A DNA stretch of 5,792 nt from Desulfobacteraceae bacterium (GTDB taxonomy: Bacteria > Desulfobacterota > DSM-4660 > Desulfatiglandales > B25-G16): NCBI GenBank assembly GCA_028572035.1, contig JAPVWE010000091.1, positions 1-5,792 of the forward strand, written 5' to 3'. The position numbers and the translations under genes are program-made. The notes under the pieces are model-generated. The model ran no database searches. It had not been told where the DNA came from and worked only from the letters and a program-made list of their open reading frames with translations. Of the stretch, positions 5,689 through 5,792 are shown piece by piece. Within the stretch, counting starts at the first letter, position 1, and each line of letters begins with the position of its first letter.

Positions 5689-5792
5689 ATGGGTGAGTGG
5701 GATATCGAGGAAATGTATGGGCTGATTCAACGGATGCACCAGCTTGCTGATGAGTTGAAAGAGAAGGCCGGGGGGATCCAGGCGGTGGAGAG
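5689..5792 (+). CDS. N-terminal part of an unrecognised protein (3' end outside window)
   Basis: An ATG one base after the ligase stop codon opens a frame that continues to the window edge (34 codons plus two bases). The peptide starts MGEWDIEEMYGLIQRM and continues HQLADELKEKAGGIQAVE. It is mostly charged with regularly spaced hydrophobic residues, as in an amphipathic helix or coiled coil. It has no signal peptide or membrane segment. I do not recognise the family. The strong ribosome binding site, the spacing and the codon make-up make it a real gene. Its tight linkage suggests a function with the CoA ligase, for example a small partner protein, but that is a guess. Confidence 0.75.
   Translation, partial: MGEWDIEEMYGLIQRMHQLADELKEKAGGIQAVE

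Overview
The window looks like a bacterial chromosome segment, most plausibly from an anaerobic Desulfobacterota (former Deltaproteobacteria) or a relative. That assignment is inference. It rests on a secD-secF pair followed by a large TPR gene, a SecF with an extra membrane hairpin, and a phenylacetate-CoA-ligase-type enzyme beside a CBS-ACT protein. No rRNA, tRNA, CRISPR array, transposase or phage gene is visible.

Region 1 (1-3286, plus strand) is a protein-export operon. It holds the last 45 codons of secD, a 228-base gap, complete secF, and a 612-residue membrane-anchored TPR protein whose TTG start directly abuts the secF stop codon. The secD-secF gap is unusual. It contains a short AT-rich periodic stretch, then about 110 bases of degenerate 9/10-base direct repeats (TTTAGGCAC / TTTAGCTCAC). 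It ends with an imperfect second copy (28 of 32 bases) of the secD 3' end. The second copy lies immediately before the secF ribosome binding site, where the secD end would sit in a tightly packed operon.

Region 2 (3287-4343) holds a convergent gap after the TPR gene, a minus-strand gene for a two-CBS plus ACT-like (AcuB-type) protein, and a divergent intergenic region. That region carries a good sigma70-like promoter toward the plus strand (TTGACA, 17-base spacer, TATTCT) and a second, weaker one toward the CBS gene.

Region 3 (4344-5792, plus strand) has a complete AMP-forming, PaaK-family CoA ligase, then a gene that starts one base after the ligase stop codon and runs off the window. The ligase probably activates an aryl or other carboxylic acid to its CoA thioester. 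The neighbouring CBS-ACT protein could sense adenylate nucleotides and tune that activity, but this rests on family analogy and position only.

The export operon looks more AT-rich than the ligase region. In hand-counted 60-base lines, the TPR gene gave 38% GC and the ligase 52-60%. The window does not show an obviously new multi-gene system. The best leads are the duplicated secD tail around the repeat array, the TPR protein with an unrecognised N-terminal domain tied to SecDF, and the divergent AcuB-like/CoA-ligase pair.
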